Positions 48,233 to 56,760 of a DNA stretch of 64,000 bases are shown here, one piece after another. The position numbers were made by a program, and so were the translations under genes. The DNA is from Luteimonas suaedae (GTDB lineage Bacteria; Pseudomonadota; Gammaproteobacteria; Xanthomonadales; Xanthomonadaceae), in the NCBI RefSeq assembly GCF_008312895.1, contig NZ_VSSP01000001.1, positions 916,880 to 980,879 on the forward strand. Reading direction: 5' to 3'. Each line of letters begins with the position of its first letter. Within the stretch, counting starts at the first letter, position 1. The notes beneath the pieces were generated by a model. It was not told where the DNA came from. It made no database searches and saw nothing but the letters and a program-made list of their open reading frames with translations.

Positions 48233-49840
48233 ATGCCCGCACTGAGTTCGAGCCTGGACCCGCGTTCGCAGGATTTTCTCGACAACGCCGACTACCACCG
48301 GGCGCTGGTAGCCGAACTCGACCGCCGCCTGGCCCGCGCCGCGGAAGGCGGCGGCGAGAAGGCACGCGAAAAGCACAGCGCCCGCGGCAAGTTGCTGCCG
48401 CGCGAACGCATCACCGCGCTGCTCGACACCGGTTCGCCGTTCCTGGAAATCGCGCCGCTGGCCGCCGAGGACATGTACGACGGCTCCGCGCCCGCGGCCG
48501 GCCTGGTCAGTGGCATCGGCCGGGTCATGGGCCAGGAGGTGGTGATCGTCGCCAACGACGCCACCGTCAAGGGCGGCACCTACTTCCCGATGACGGTGAA
48601 GAAGCATCTGCGCGCGCAGGAGATCGCGCGCGCGAACCGCCTGCCCTGCCTCTACCTGGTCGACTCCGGCGGCGCCTTTCTGCCGCTGCAGGACGAGGTG
48701 TTCCCCGATCGCGAGCATTTCGGCCGCATCTTCTACAACCAGGCGCGGATGAGCGCCGAGAACATTCCACAGGTCGCGGTGGTGATGGGCAGCTGCACCG
48801 CCGGCGGCGCCTACGTGCCGGCGATGTGCGACGAATCGGTGATCGTGAAGGAACAGGGCACGATCTTCCTCGGCGGGCCGCCGCTGGTGAAGGCCGCCAC
48901 CGGCGAAGTGGTCGACGCCGAGGCGCTCGGCGGCGCCGACGTGCATACCAGCGTCTCGGGCGTGGCCGACCATTTCGCCGAGGACGATCGCCATGCGCTG
49001 CAGATCGCGCGCGACATCGTCGGCGGCTTCAACCGCCGCAAGCACCTGCAGGTGGCGCTGCGCGAGGCGCGCGAGCCGCGTTACCCGGCCGAGGAGCTCT
49101 ACGGCATCGTGCCGAAGGACACGCGGCGCCCGTTCGACATCCGCGAGGTGATCGCGCGCATCGTCGACGGCAGCGAGCTGCAGGAGTTCAAGGCCCGCTA
49201 CGGCAAGAGCCTGGTGACCGGCTTCGCCCACATCCACGGCTATCCGGTCGGCATCATCGCCAACAACGGCATCCTGTTCGCCGAGAGCGCACTCAAGGGC
49301 GCGCACTTCATCGAGCTGTGCAACCAGCGTGGCATCCCACTGGTGTTCCTGCAGAACATCACCGGCTTCATGGTCGGCAGGAAGTACGAGAACGCCGGCA
49401 TCGCCAAGAACGGGGCGAAGATGGTCACCGCGGTGGCGTGCTCGTCGGTGCCCAAGTTCACCGTGGTCATCGGCGGCAGCTTCGGCGCCGGCAACTACGC
49501 GATGTGCGGCAGGGCCTACGGCGCGCGCTTCCTGTGGATGTGGCCGAACGCGCGCATCAGCGTGATGGGCGGCGAGCAGGCCGCCAGCGTGCTGGCGACG
49601 GTGAAGCGCGACGGCATCGAGGCCAGGGGCGGCCAGTGGAGTCCCGAGGAGGAGGAAGCCTTCAAGGCGCCGATCCGCGACCAGTACGAGACCCAGGGCA
49701 GCCCCTGGTATGCCACCGCGCGCCTGTGGGACGACGGCATCATCGATCCGGCCGATACCCGGCGGGTGCTGGGACTGGCGATCTCTGCCTCGCTCAATGC
49801 GCCGGTCGAGCCGGCGCGGTTCGGCGTGTTCCGGATGTAA
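48233..49840 (+). CDS. mccB: Methylcrotonyl-CoA carboxylase carboxyltransferase subunit
   Basis: Beta subunit that moves CO2 from biotin to 3-methylcrotonyl-CoA in leucine degradation; 535 residues. Motifs: [55 protein letters not shown] and the C-terminal [20 protein letters not shown]. Start [20 protein letters not shown]. The partner mccA lies 4.6 kb downstream; bactofilin, an iron permease and a DUF559 cassette intervene. Propionyl- or geranyl-CoA specificity is less likely given HMG-CoA lyase nearby. Confidence 0.92.
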   Translation: MPALSSSLDPRSQDFLDNADYHRALVAELDRRLARAAEGGGEKAREKHSARGKLLPRERITALLDTGSPFLEIAPLAAEDMYDGSAPAAGLVSGIGRVMGQEVVIVANDATVKGGTYFPMTVKKHLRAQEIARANRLPCLYLVDSGGAFLPLQDEVFPDREHFGRIFYNQARMSAENIPQVAVVMGSCTAGGAYVPAMCDESVIVKEQGTIFLGGPPLVKAATGEVVDAEALGGADVHTSVSGVADHFAEDDRHALQIARDIVGGFNRRKHLQVALREAREPRYPAEELYGIVPKDTRRPFDIREVIARIVDGSELQEFKARYGKSLVTGFAHIHGYPVGIIANNGILFAESALKGAHFIELCNQRGIPLVFLQNITGFMVGRKYENAGIAKNGAKMVTAVACSSVPKFTVVIGGSFGAGNYAMCGRAYGARFLWMWPNARISVMGGEQAASVLATVKRDGIEARGGQWSPEEEEAFKAPIRDQYETQGSPWYATARLWDDGIIDPADTRRVLGLAISASLNAPVEPARFGVFRM

Positions 49841-50129
49841 CCGGCATGATGTAACCACCCCGTCACCGGATCGTCAGCGGCCGGCGCCAGACTCGGGCCG
49901 GAGGCCGGAATCCCCCCCGACCCCGTGTGGAGGCGGCGTGGACACTTCGAACCGGCTGGATGAACAAGCCGTCGTAACACCCCGCTCGATCTCGGATTCG
50001 GTGAGGGCGGTCACATCGCGACGTGGCGACCTGCGTGCTAGTCTCGCGGCTGCGACCCTGTCGTTCCTGCGCGGCTGCCCGCCTGCGGCCGATACGCCTG
50101 TCCCTGTTCGTCCATGAGGAATTTTTGTG
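49841..50129. other. 289-base intergenic region upstream of bactofilin
   Basis: Contains GC-rich sequence with a GGCCGGAGGCCGG stem but no recognised repeat family and no supported gene. A promoter for the bactofilin gene is expected in the second half; none is clear. Confidence 0.5.
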
Positions 50130-50684
50130 ATGGCCATCTTCAACCAGCCCAGCCCCGCCAAGAAGGACGCTGCTCCCTCCTTCGCCCCGGAATCTGCCGT
50201 CTCGCCGGCCCGTGACCAGCAGCCCGCCGTCGCCGATTTCAATCCGACCCAGAACGCCCCGCCGCGGCGCCCGGTCACCAGCGAGGTCAAGGAGTCGCTG
50301 ATCGCGTCCAACCTGACCATCGAAGGCAAGATCGAGGGCACCGGCCATGTCCGCATCGCCGGCCGGTTCAAGGGCGACGTCAATGTGCAGGGCGACCTGA
50401 CCATCGAGAAGGGCGCCAAGCTCAACGGCGGCGTGCGCGCCGAGAAGGTGATCGTCTCCGGTGATCTGGAGGGCAACATCGATTCGGCTTCGCGGGTCGA
50501 ACTGCTCGACACCGCGGTCATGAACGGCGACCTCAAGGCCGGCTCGCTGACGGTGGCGGCAGGTTCGAAGATCCGCGGCCACATCGAATGCGGCTGGGAG
50601 AACAAGGACGCGAGCCACAAGGTCAACGGCAACGGCAAGGTGGAAGCCAAGGCCGACAAGGCGGATCTCGAACTCGCTTCATGA
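50130..50684 (+). CDS. Bactofilin (polymer-forming cytoskeletal protein)
   Basis: 184 residues. A disordered Pro/Ala-rich N-terminus (~55 residues) precedes the DUF583 right-handed beta-helix core at ~55-160: SNLTIEGKIEGTGHVRIAGR, FKGDVNVQGDLTIEKGAKLN, VSGDLEGNIDSASRVELLD. The C-terminal tail is Lys/Asp-rich. Bactofilins polymerise without nucleotide and place cell-wall or envelope enzymes. The M23 peptidase often found beside bactofilin genes is absent; instead a zinc-ribbon protein overlaps by 4 bases. GAGGA precedes ATG 50130 by 9 bases; the GTG at 50127 is an alternative start. Confidence 0.93.
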   Translation: MAIFNQPSPAKKDAAPSFAPESAVSPARDQQPAVADFNPTQNAPPRRPVTSEVKESLIASNLTIEGKIEGTGHVRIAGRFKGDVNVQGDLTIEKGAKLNGGVRAEKVIVSGDLEGNIDSASRVELLDTAVMNGDLKAGSLTVAAGSKIRGHIECGWENKDASHKVNGNGKVEAKADKADLELAS

Positions 50685-51052
50685 GCAGCGGCCGGCCGGG
50701 TGCGGCGGGCGCCACACGCGCCTGCCCGCACTGCAAGACGACGATCCTGCAGAGCGCCAGCATCTGCCCGTCGTGCCGCCACTATCTGCGCTTCGATGCG
50801 ACGGCGCCCGGGGCCGTCGCGTCGACCACCGCGCTGCAGGTCGAAGGCACGATCCGCCACCCCGCCGAGGGCGGCGCCTGGGAGTACTCGGTGGTGCTGA
50901 TCATCCGCGACGACGAGGGCAACGAGATCAACCGCCAGGTCGTCGGCGTCGGCGCCATGCACTCGGGCCAGGAGCGCAGCTTCAGCCTGGCGGTCGAGGT
51001 GTTCCCGACCAGCGACATGCGCAGGCCGGTCAAGCGCAGCACGAAACACTGA
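50681..51052 (+). CDS. Zinc-ribbon protein coupled to bactofilin
   Basis: 123 residues, start at the ATG overlapping the bactofilin stop. N-terminal zinc ribbon with two CxxC pairs (ACPHCKTTILQ and ICPSCRHYL), then a predicted beta-sandwich (TALQVEGTIRHPAEGGAWEY, SVVLIIRDDEGNEINRQVVG, SGQERSFSLAVEVF) and a basic C-terminus. Family not named with certainty. The tight coupling suggests a partner of the bactofilin filament or an envelope adaptor. Confidence 0.75.
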   Translation: MSSGRPGAAGATRACPHCKTTILQSASICPSCRHYLRFDATAPGAVASTTALQVEGTIRHPAEGGAWEYSVVLIIRDDEGNEINRQVVGVGAMHSGQERSFSLAVEVFPTSDMRRPVKRSTKH

Positions 51053-51110
51053 GGAGCAGGAACGAGGAGCGCGTGGGTACGTACTGCCTTGACTCGTTCC
51101 TCGTTTCTCG
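51052..51110. repeat. Short inverted GAGGAAC/GGAACGA-type array
   Basis: GAGGAGCAGGAACGAGGAGC on the left and GACTCGTTCCTCGTTTCTCG on the right are near inverted repeats with ~20 bases between. Convergent genes end at both sides. It looks like a degenerate version of the heptamer arrays at 62718 and 63937. Confidence 0.55.
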
Positions 51111-51118
51111 GACCGCAG

Positions 51119-53059
51119 CTACTGGCCGGGCGCCGCGGGACGCTCCGACGCAAGCATCGCGCGACGGTTGTACCAGACCCCCAGCGCGACGGCGGCCACG
51201 ATGAACAGTTGCGCTAGGATGCCCTGCAGGGTCGGATAGATCCCCAGCAGCGCGATCCGCGGGAACTCGATCACCGACACCGGCAACCAGCCGGCTTCCT
51301 GCAGCGCCGCGATGCCCTTGCCGGCCAGCATCACCGCCAGCACCGAGATCAGCACCGAGCTGATCGCGAAGAACTGCGTGATCGGCAGCTTGCGCGAGTA
51401 CCGCAGCATGGCCCAGGCCATGGCGGCCAGCACCACCGCGGCCGCTCCGCCGCCGGCCAGGATCGCCGCGCCATTGCCCTGGCTCCACAGCGCCGCATAG
51501 AACAGCACGGTCTCGAACACCTCGCGGTACACCACCACGAACGACAGCAGGAACAGGAACCACGCCGAGCGCTTGGACAATGCGTGCGAGAGCTTTTCCC
51601 GGATGTACCGCTGCCAGGCACCCGCCTGGCTCTTGCCGTGCATCCAGATGCCCACGAACAGCAACACGATGGCCGCGAACAGGGCCGCGACGCCCTCGGT
51701 GATTTCGCGACTGGCCCCGCTGATGCCGACCAGGTAGGTCGCGACGCCCCAGGTGAAGACACCTGCCACCAGCGCACCCACCCAACCGCCATGTACGTAC
51801 GGCATCACCTCGGTGCGATTGGCCTTGCGCAGGAAGGCGATCATGGCGATCACGATCAGCAGCGCTTCCAGCCCTTCGCGCAGCAGGATGGTGAAGGCGC
51901 CGACGAAGGCCGACACATTGCTGGCCATGTCCGGTGACAGCGCGGCCTCCGCCTCGTCGAACAGGCCATCCACCACCTCGACCTGCTCCCGCACCTCGTC
52001 GACCCCGGCCGCCCGGCCGACGCGCGACCGCAGCTCGGCCATCGCGACCTCGATCCGGGTCATCAACCCGGCATCGCGTGCGGCAAGCACCGGCTCGACC
52101 GGTTCGAATCCGTCCAGGTAGGCGGACAACATCAGGTCCCGGGCGACGCGCTGGTCGCCGGCCTCGTAAGCCGCCACGCCTTCGGCCAGGCGCTGGCGGG
52201 CAACGGCCAGCGAACCTTCCGGCTTCGGCTCGACCGCCTGCGGCTGCCGGCGCAGGTAGGCCATGATGGCCGCGGCATCGTCTTCACCCACCTGCTGGGC
52301 CAGCGCGGCCGACGTCAGCTGGCTCAACGCGGCCAGGTCGGGAATCGCCTGCCGCAGTGAGTCGTCCCCGGCCCAGCGTCGTTCGCCTTCGGCCGCCAGC
52401 TCTTCCGGATACGCGTACTGGCCGATGTAGAACGACAGCGCCCAGCGGTCTTCCGCCGGCAGGTGCGCATAACTGACCATGCCGGTGCCTTCCAGGCCCT
52501 GCTCGATCACCTGGTACAGCGCGAAGACGCTGCGCTCCCGGGCACGCTCGCGATCGGTGAAATCGATCGGCGCGGGATCCAGGCCGGCGCCGGCGGGACC
52601 GTCGCCCGCACCGTTGGCGCCATGACAGCTGGCGCACTGCTGCTGGTACAGGCCGGCGGCCTGGGCCACGTCCGGGGCGGCCGCGGGCGCCAGCGGCATC
52701 GGATAGGCCAGCAACAGTTGCGCCGCGAGTCCGCGTGCCAGCTCGGCCACCGCTTCCGGCGGTTGCTTGGCATCGATGGCGGCCTGCAGCTCTTCCGCGC
52801 CCTGCAGCAACTGCGGCTGCGCCTCCGACGGCGACAGGGCGGTCATGCGTTCGCGCACCGAGGCGGCGAACTCGATCATTTCCGCGTATTCCGCCTCGCT
52901 GATCACCTGCCCGTCCTGGACGGCGACGGAATAATCGACCGCGATGTAGTCGAGCAAGCGCCAGACCGTCTGTGCGCCAGGATCGGCGTGTGCCGACAAG
53001 GCGAAAGACAGCAGCAGGGACAGGGCCAGGCAGCGCAGGGCATTCAGCATGAAAGGCAT
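51119..53059 (-). CDS. Cytochrome c / FTR1-family iron permease fusion
   Basis: 646 residues from ATG 53059 (53050 also possible). Signal peptide (LRCLALSLLLSFALSAHA); helical periplasmic domain; c-type haem site CASCHGANGAGDGP at 142-146 with a likely Met ligand further on; second helical region; C-terminal FTR1 membrane domain from ~385 with the iron motifs REGLEAL and REVFETV and about seven helices (VGAFTILLREGLEALLIVIA onward). FTR1 permeases import Fe; the fused cytochrome probably couples Fe(II) oxidation to uptake. A Fur-box-like sequence lies at 53091-53112 before the start. Confidence 0.9.
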   Translation of the reverse strand: MPFMLNALRCLALSLLLSFALSAHADPGAQTVWRLLDYIAVDYSVAVQDGQVISEAEYAEMIEFAASVRERMTALSPSEAQPQLLQGAEELQAAIDAKQPPEAVAELARGLAAQLLLAYPMPLAPAAAPDVAQAAGLYQQQCASCHGANGAGDGPAGAGLDPAPIDFTDRERARERSVFALYQVIEQGLEGTGMVSYAHLPAEDRWALSFYIGQYAYPEELAAEGERRWAGDDSLRQAIPDLAALSQLTSAALAQQVGEDDAAAIMAYLRRQPQAVEPKPEGSLAVARQRLAEGVAAYEAGDQRVARDLMLSAYLDGFEPVEPVLAARDAGLMTRIEVAMAELRSRVGRAAGVDEVREQVEVVDGLFDEAEAALSPDMASNVSAFVGAFTILLREGLEALLIVIAMIAFLRKANRTEVMPYVHGGWVGALVAGVFTWGVATYLVGISGASREITEGVAALFAAIVLLFVGIWMHGKSQAGAWQRYIREKLSHALSKRSAWFLFLLSFVVVYREVFETVLFYAALWSQGNGAAILAGGGAAAVVLAAMAWAMLRYSRKLPITQFFAISSVLISVLAVMLAGKGIAALQEAGWLPVSVIEFPRIALLGIYPTLQGILAQLFIVAAVALGVWYNRRAMLASERPAAPGQ

Positions 53060-53090
53060 CACGGGGAGCAACGAAGCAGGCATCTTACGC

Positions 53091-53112
53091 CAAATGAGAA
53101 TTGGTCGCATTG
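53091..53112. promoter_or_regulatory. Fur-box-like sequence upstream of the iron permease
   Basis: AAATGAGAAT followed by TGGTCGCATTGC: the left half matches the common Fur half-site and the right half is a degraded inverted copy (AATGAGA / AATGCGA). It lies 32 bases upstream of the permease start, in the divergent promoter with the enoyl-CoA hydratase. Iron-dependent repression is inferred. Confidence 0.5.
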
Positions 53113-53178
53113 CCAGAACATGCGGTCGCCGCGACGGCTATCATCATGACCACCGCAGTGCGAGGAAGCCCGCGAACG

Positions 53179-53967
53179 ATGGATCACGCATTACTGAACC
53201 TGCGCGCAGGCCCGGTCGCGCGCCTGCGCCTGAACCGCCCCGCCGTCCACAACGCCTTCGATGCCGAGCTGATCGCCGCCCTCACCGCGCGGCTGTCCGC
53301 GCTGGGCGGCGACGAGACGGTCCGGGTGGTGGTGCTGGAATCCGCCGGCGACTCGTTCTCGGCCGGCGCCGACCTCAACTGGATGCGCGCGATGGCCGCC
53401 GCCGGCGAGGCGGAAAACCGCGACGACGCCCTCGCCCTCGCGCGCCTGATGCGCACGCTCGATGAGCTGCCGAAGCCGACCATCGCCCGGGTCCACGGCG
53501 CGGCCTTCGGCGGCGGCGTCGGCCTGATCGCCTGCTGCGATGTCGCCATCGGCGTGCCGGAAGCGAAGTTCGGTCTCACCGAAAGCCGCCTTGGGCTGCT
53601 GCCGGCGGTGATTTCGCCCTACGTGATCGCCGCGATCGGCGCCCGCAATGCGCGCCGCTATTTCGCCAGCGCCGAGGTCTTCGACGCACCGCAGGCGCTG
53701 CGGATCGGCCTGTTGCACGAGGTGGTGGCCGCCGAGGCGCTCGATGCCGCGGTCGATCGGCAGATCCAGCTGCTGCTCCGCGCCGGCCCGGTCGCCTCGG
53801 CGCAGGCCAAGGCACTGGTGCGCGCGGTGGTGCCGCAGGGCGATCGCGATGCGCTGGACGGCGCCACCGCCGACCTGATCGCGGCCCTACGCGGCTCGCC
53901 CGAGGGTCGGGAGGGCCTGGCTGCGTTTCTCGACAAGCGCCCGCCGGCCTGGGTTCCGGAGAAATAA
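53179..53967 (+). CDS. Enoyl-CoA hydratase/isomerase (probably methylglutaconyl-CoA hydratase)
   Basis: Crotonase-fold enzyme, 262 residues. Motifs: LRLNRPAVHNAFDAELIAAL, GDSFSAGADLNWMRAMA (oxyanion loop) and VHGAAFGGGVGLIACCDVAI with ESRLGLLPAVISPYV. Between the mccB and mccA genes it most likely hydrates 3-methylglutaconyl-CoA to HMG-CoA (LiuC role). Start: ATG 53179 matches crotonase N-termini; upstream ATG at 53146 and an earlier start are open. A DUF559 cassette follows 16 bases after its stop. Confidence 0.88.
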   Translation: MDHALLNLRAGPVARLRLNRPAVHNAFDAELIAALTARLSALGGDETVRVVVLESAGDSFSAGADLNWMRAMAAAGEAENRDDALALARLMRTLDELPKPTIARVHGAAFGGGVGLIACCDVAIGVPEAKFGLTESRLGLLPAVISPYVIAAIGARNARRYFASAEVFDAPQALRIGLLHEVVAAEALDAAVDRQIQLLLRAGPVASAQAKALVRAVVPQGDRDALDGATADLIAALRGSPEGREGLAAFLDKRPPAWVPEK

Positions 53968-53983
53968 CCGGAGCCGGTTTCAA

Positions 53984-54023
53984 GCCCTCCCCTTCAAGGG
54001 GAGGGTTGGGTGGGGATGGTGTT
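53984..54023 (+). repeat. Left 40-bp inverted repeat of the DUF559 cassette
   Basis: GCCCTCCCCTTCAAGGGGAG followed by GGTTGGGTGGGGATGGTGTT; the first half is a near-perfect hairpin. Confidence 0.9.
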
Positions 54024-54039
54024 CAAGGAAGGAGTTCCC

Positions 54040-54447
54040 GTGAAAGGACAAATGAATCGAAAGATCATTCGGGAAAAACTCCCCCGCGCACTGCGCAATC
54101 AGCCCACGAAGGTCGAGCACCAATTATGGCAATACCTGCGTGGCCGTCAGCTCGAAGGGTGCAAGTTCAGGAGGCAGCATCCCTTCGGCGACTACATTCT
54201 TAATTTCGCCTGCCTCGAGCGACGAGTCGTCGTAGAGCTGGATGGCAGCCAGCATGCCGAAGAAGTGGCATACGACGCGCAACGTACCCGATTCCTGGAG
54301 AATGCCGGATTCACCGTGCTCAGGTTCTGGAACAACGAAGTGTTCGACAATATCGAAGGGGTAACGGAAATGATTCTGGGTGCGTTGGATTCGTCGATAA
54401 CACCAACACCATCCCCTCCCAACCCTCCCCTTGAAGGGGAGGGCTGA
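54040..54447 (+). CDS. DUF559 (Vsr-like endonuclease fold) protein
   Basis: 135 residues from GTG 54040, which follows GGAAGGAG by 5 bases; in-frame GTG 54010 and ATG 54016 lie in the left repeat. Family pattern: Glu26 in KVEHQLWQYLRGRQLEGCKF, RRQHPFGDYILNFACLERRV, the ELDG core (Glu66, Asp68) with His72 in DGSQH, and RTRFLENAGFTVLRFWNNEV. Relatives have a restriction-endonuclease-like fold related to Vsr; activity is mostly untested. Position 55 is Asn where I recall an Asp in most members (I/V-D-F). The last ~18 residues (TPTPSPPNPPLEGEG) are encoded by the right repeat. Confidence 0.88.
   Translation: MKGQMNRKIIREKLPRALRNQPTKVEHQLWQYLRGRQLEGCKFRRQHPFGDYILNFACLERRVVVELDGSQHAEEVAYDAQRTRFLENAGFTVLRFWNNEVFDNIEGVTEMILGALDSSITPTPSPPNPPLEGEG
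54405..54444 (-). repeat. Right 40-bp inverted repeat of the DUF559 cassette
   Basis: AACACCATCCCCTCCCAACC followed by CTCCCCTTGAAGGGGAGGGC; inverted copy of 53984-54023 with one mismatch. It is translated as the DUF559 C-terminus, and its GGGGAGGG forms the ribosome-binding sequence of mccA. Confidence 0.9.
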
Positions 54448-54451
54448 ACGC

Positions 54452-56458
54452 ATGTTCGACAAGATCCTCATCGCCAACCGCGGCGAGATCGCCTGCCGGG
54501 TGATCCGCACCGCACGCCGGCTCGGCATCCGCACCGTTGCGGTGTTCTCCGAGGCCGACGCCGATGCCCAGCACGTGCGCCTGGCCGACGAGGCGTATCC
54601 GGTCGGTGGACCGCGGCCGCAGGACAGCTATCTGCGTGGCGACGCCATCCTCGATGCCGCGAAGCGCAACGGCGCGCAGGCGATCCATCCGGGCTACGGC
54701 TTTCTTAGCGAGAACGCGGACTTCGCCGATGCGGTGGAAGCGGCCGGCCTCGCCTTCATCGGCCCCAACGCCGCGTCGATGCGCAAGATGGGCAGCAAGG
54801 CCGGCGCCAAGGATCTGATGCAGGCGGCGGGCGTGCCGGTGGTCCCCGGCTACACCGGCGAGGATCAGGCGCCGGAGACGCTCGAGCGCGAGGCCGCGCG
54901 GATCGGCTATCCGCTGATGATCAAGGCCGCGCACGGCGGCGGCGGCAAGGGCATGCGCGTGGTCCGCGAGCCGGCCGATTTCCTGTCGAGCCTGGACAGC
55001 TGCAGGCGCGAGGCGGCGAACGCGTTTGGTCGCGATCGGGTCCTGCTGGAGCGCTACATCGAACAACCCCGGCACATCGAGATCCAGGTCTTCGGCGATC
55101 GTCATGGCAGCGTGATCCATCTCAACGAGCGCGAGTGCTCGGCGCAGCGCCGCTACCAGAAAGTGATGGAAGAGTCGCCGTCGCCGTTCCTCACCCCGGC
55201 GCTGCGCGCACGCATGGGCGAGGCCGCGGTGCTGGCGGCGCGTGCGATCGATTACGAGAACGCCGGCACGGTGGAGTTCATCGTCGCGCCCGACGGCGGC
55301 TTCTACTTCATGGAGATCAACACCCGGCTGCAGGTCGAGCATCCGGTGACCGAGCTGGTGACCGGGCTCGACCTGGTCGAATGGCAGCTGCGCGTGGCCG
55401 CCGGCGAGGCGCTGCCGCTGGCGCAGGACGCCATCGCCCAGCACGGCCATGCGATCGAGGTGCGGCTCTATGCCGAAGATCCGGAGGCAGGCTTCCTGCC
55501 CGGCTCGGGCCGCCTGCAGCGGCTGCGGCTGCCGCCGCAATCGGCGCACGTGCGCGTGGATTCGGGCGTGGTCGAAGGCGATGCGGTGACCATCTTCTAC
55601 GATCCGATGATCGCCAAGCTGATCGTCCATGACCGCGATCGGCCGCGCGCCCTCGCCCGCCTTCGCGAGGCGCTGGCGGCCTGCCGGATCACCGGCCCGA
55701 AATCCAATATCGAATTCCTCGAACGGCTGGTGCGTCACCCGGTGGTGACCGAAGGCAGGATCGACACCGGCTACCTCGACCGTCACCTCGATGAGGTGCT
55801 GGCCCCGCCGGACCCGCCGACGCACGCGGAACTGGCCGCGGCCGCCGCGGCCGCGCTGTTGCATGACGAGCGTGTACACCGGGACACCGCCGCGGCGTCA
55901 CCGGAGCCGCATTCGCCCTGGGCGATCGCCGACGGCTGGCGCCTGGGACACGCCGGCGACCGGCTGCTGGTGCTGCAGCATCGCGAGCAGCGCCTCGAGC
56001 TGCATGCGGCCGGCACCGGCGGCGAGTACCGGCTGCGCATCGCCGACGGTGCCGTGCTACGGATCGAGGGGGCACGCGCGAGCGGCGGCGAACTGTCGCT
56101 GCGCGTCGACGACGCGGGCCATCGCTTTCTCGCGCATGCCGTCGACGACGGCGTGACCGTACACGACGGCACGCGGCGCCTGGGCTTCGCGCGGCTGCCC
56201 GCCTTCCGCTTCGAGGCCGGCGCCGATGCCGCCGGCAGCGACCGGATCACCGCGCCGATGCCCGGGCGCGTGGTGCTGGTCGAGACCGCGCCGGATGCCG
56301 AGGTCGCCGAAGGCCAGGCGCTGTTGGTGATGGAGGCGATGAAGATGGAACTGACCCTGCGCGCGCCGCGCTCGGGCGTCGTCGCCGAGGTCAGGGCTGC
56401 GGTGGGCGACTTCGTCGACGGCGATGCGGTGCTGGTCGTGCTGCGGACCGAAACCTGA
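54452..56458 (+). CDS. mccA: Methylcrotonyl-CoA carboxylase biotin-containing subunit
   Basis: Alpha subunit: biotin carboxylase plus biotin carrier, 668 residues. Start MFDKILIANRGEIACRVIRT; ATP-grasp MIKAAHGGGGKGMRVV, catalytic EINTRLQVEHPVTELVTGLD; C-terminal biotinyl site VMEAMKMELTLRAPR with Lys631. The start is fixed by MFDKILIANRGEIA; GGGGAGGG ~9 bases upstream comes from the DUF559 cassette right repeat. A GTAG-ended element follows the stop. Confidence 0.95.
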   Translation: MFDKILIANRGEIACRVIRTARRLGIRTVAVFSEADADAQHVRLADEAYPVGGPRPQDSYLRGDAILDAAKRNGAQAIHPGYGFLSENADFADAVEAAGLAFIGPNAASMRKMGSKAGAKDLMQAAGVPVVPGYTGEDQAPETLEREAARIGYPLMIKAAHGGGGKGMRVVREPADFLSSLDSCRREAANAFGRDRVLLERYIEQPRHIEIQVFGDRHGSVIHLNERECSAQRRYQKVMEESPSPFLTPALRARMGEAAVLAARAIDYENAGTVEFIVAPDGGFYFMEINTRLQVEHPVTELVTGLDLVEWQLRVAAGEALPLAQDAIAQHGHAIEVRLYAEDPEAGFLPGSGRLQRLRLPPQSAHVRVDSGVVEGDAVTIFYDPMIAKLIVHDRDRPRALARLREALAACRITGPKSNIEFLERLVRHPVVTEGRIDTGYLDRHLDEVLAPPDPPTHAELAAAAAAALLHDERVHRDTAAASPEPHSPWAIADGWRLGHAGDRLLVLQHREQRLELHAAGTGGEYRLRIADGAVLRIEGARASGGELSLRVDDAGHRFLAHAVDDGVTVHDGTRRLGFARLPAFRFEAGADAAGSDRITAPMPGRVVLVETAPDAEVAEGQALLVMEAMKMELTLRAPRSGVVAEVRAAVGDFVDGDAVLVVLRTET

Positions 56459-56485
56459 CTGCGCGGATCGTCGCGACATGTGTTC

Positions 56486-56627
56486 GTAGGAGCGCCCCAT
56501 GGGCGCGATGCCGCGGGTGCCGACAAGATCCGACGGACGCCGCGATCCGGGCCCGGCAGGCGCATCGGTCACCGGAATGCGCGGGCGGCGCCTTGCCCGC
56601 GGCATCGCGGGCGTGGCCCGCTCCTAC
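56486..56627. repeat. GTAG-ended ~142-bp palindromic element (copy 3)
   Basis: Begins GTAGGAGCGCCCCATGGGCG and ends GGCGTGGCCCGCTCCTAC, with GATGCCGCGGGTGCCGACAA inside. It lies 27 bases after the mccA stop in the 302-base gap (56459-56760) before HMG-CoA lyase. The rest of that gap has no recognised gene or clear promoter. Confidence 0.85.
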
Positions 56628-56760
56628 GAGGGCACGACCGGCGCGGCCGGTGATGCGCTCGAATCACGTAGGCTCTACGACTAGGCGCAGGCACGACGGC
56701 TGGCGTAGGTTCGAAGATCGTGCTCAAACTCCTGGCGTCCCCCTCCCCCGGCGAAACCGA

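Larger units (their letters stand above)
53984..54444. mobile_element. DUF559 cassette bounded by 40-bp inverted repeats
   Basis: 461-bp unit. The left end (53984-54023) and right end (54405-54444) are inverted copies of one 40-base sequence with a single mismatch; each contains the palindrome CCCTCCCCTT..AAGGGGAGGG. Between them lies one nuclease-like gene, whose C-terminal tail is encoded by the right repeat and whose stop immediately follows it. It separates the hydratase from mccA. No target-site duplication is evident. The structure resembles a REP-flanked, nuclease-bearing mobile unit; mobility is inference. Confidence 0.75.

Noticed and set aside
53984..54444. Classical IS element
   Set aside because: The single gene is DUF559, not a DDE, HUH or serine transposase, and no target-site duplication is visible at the boundaries.
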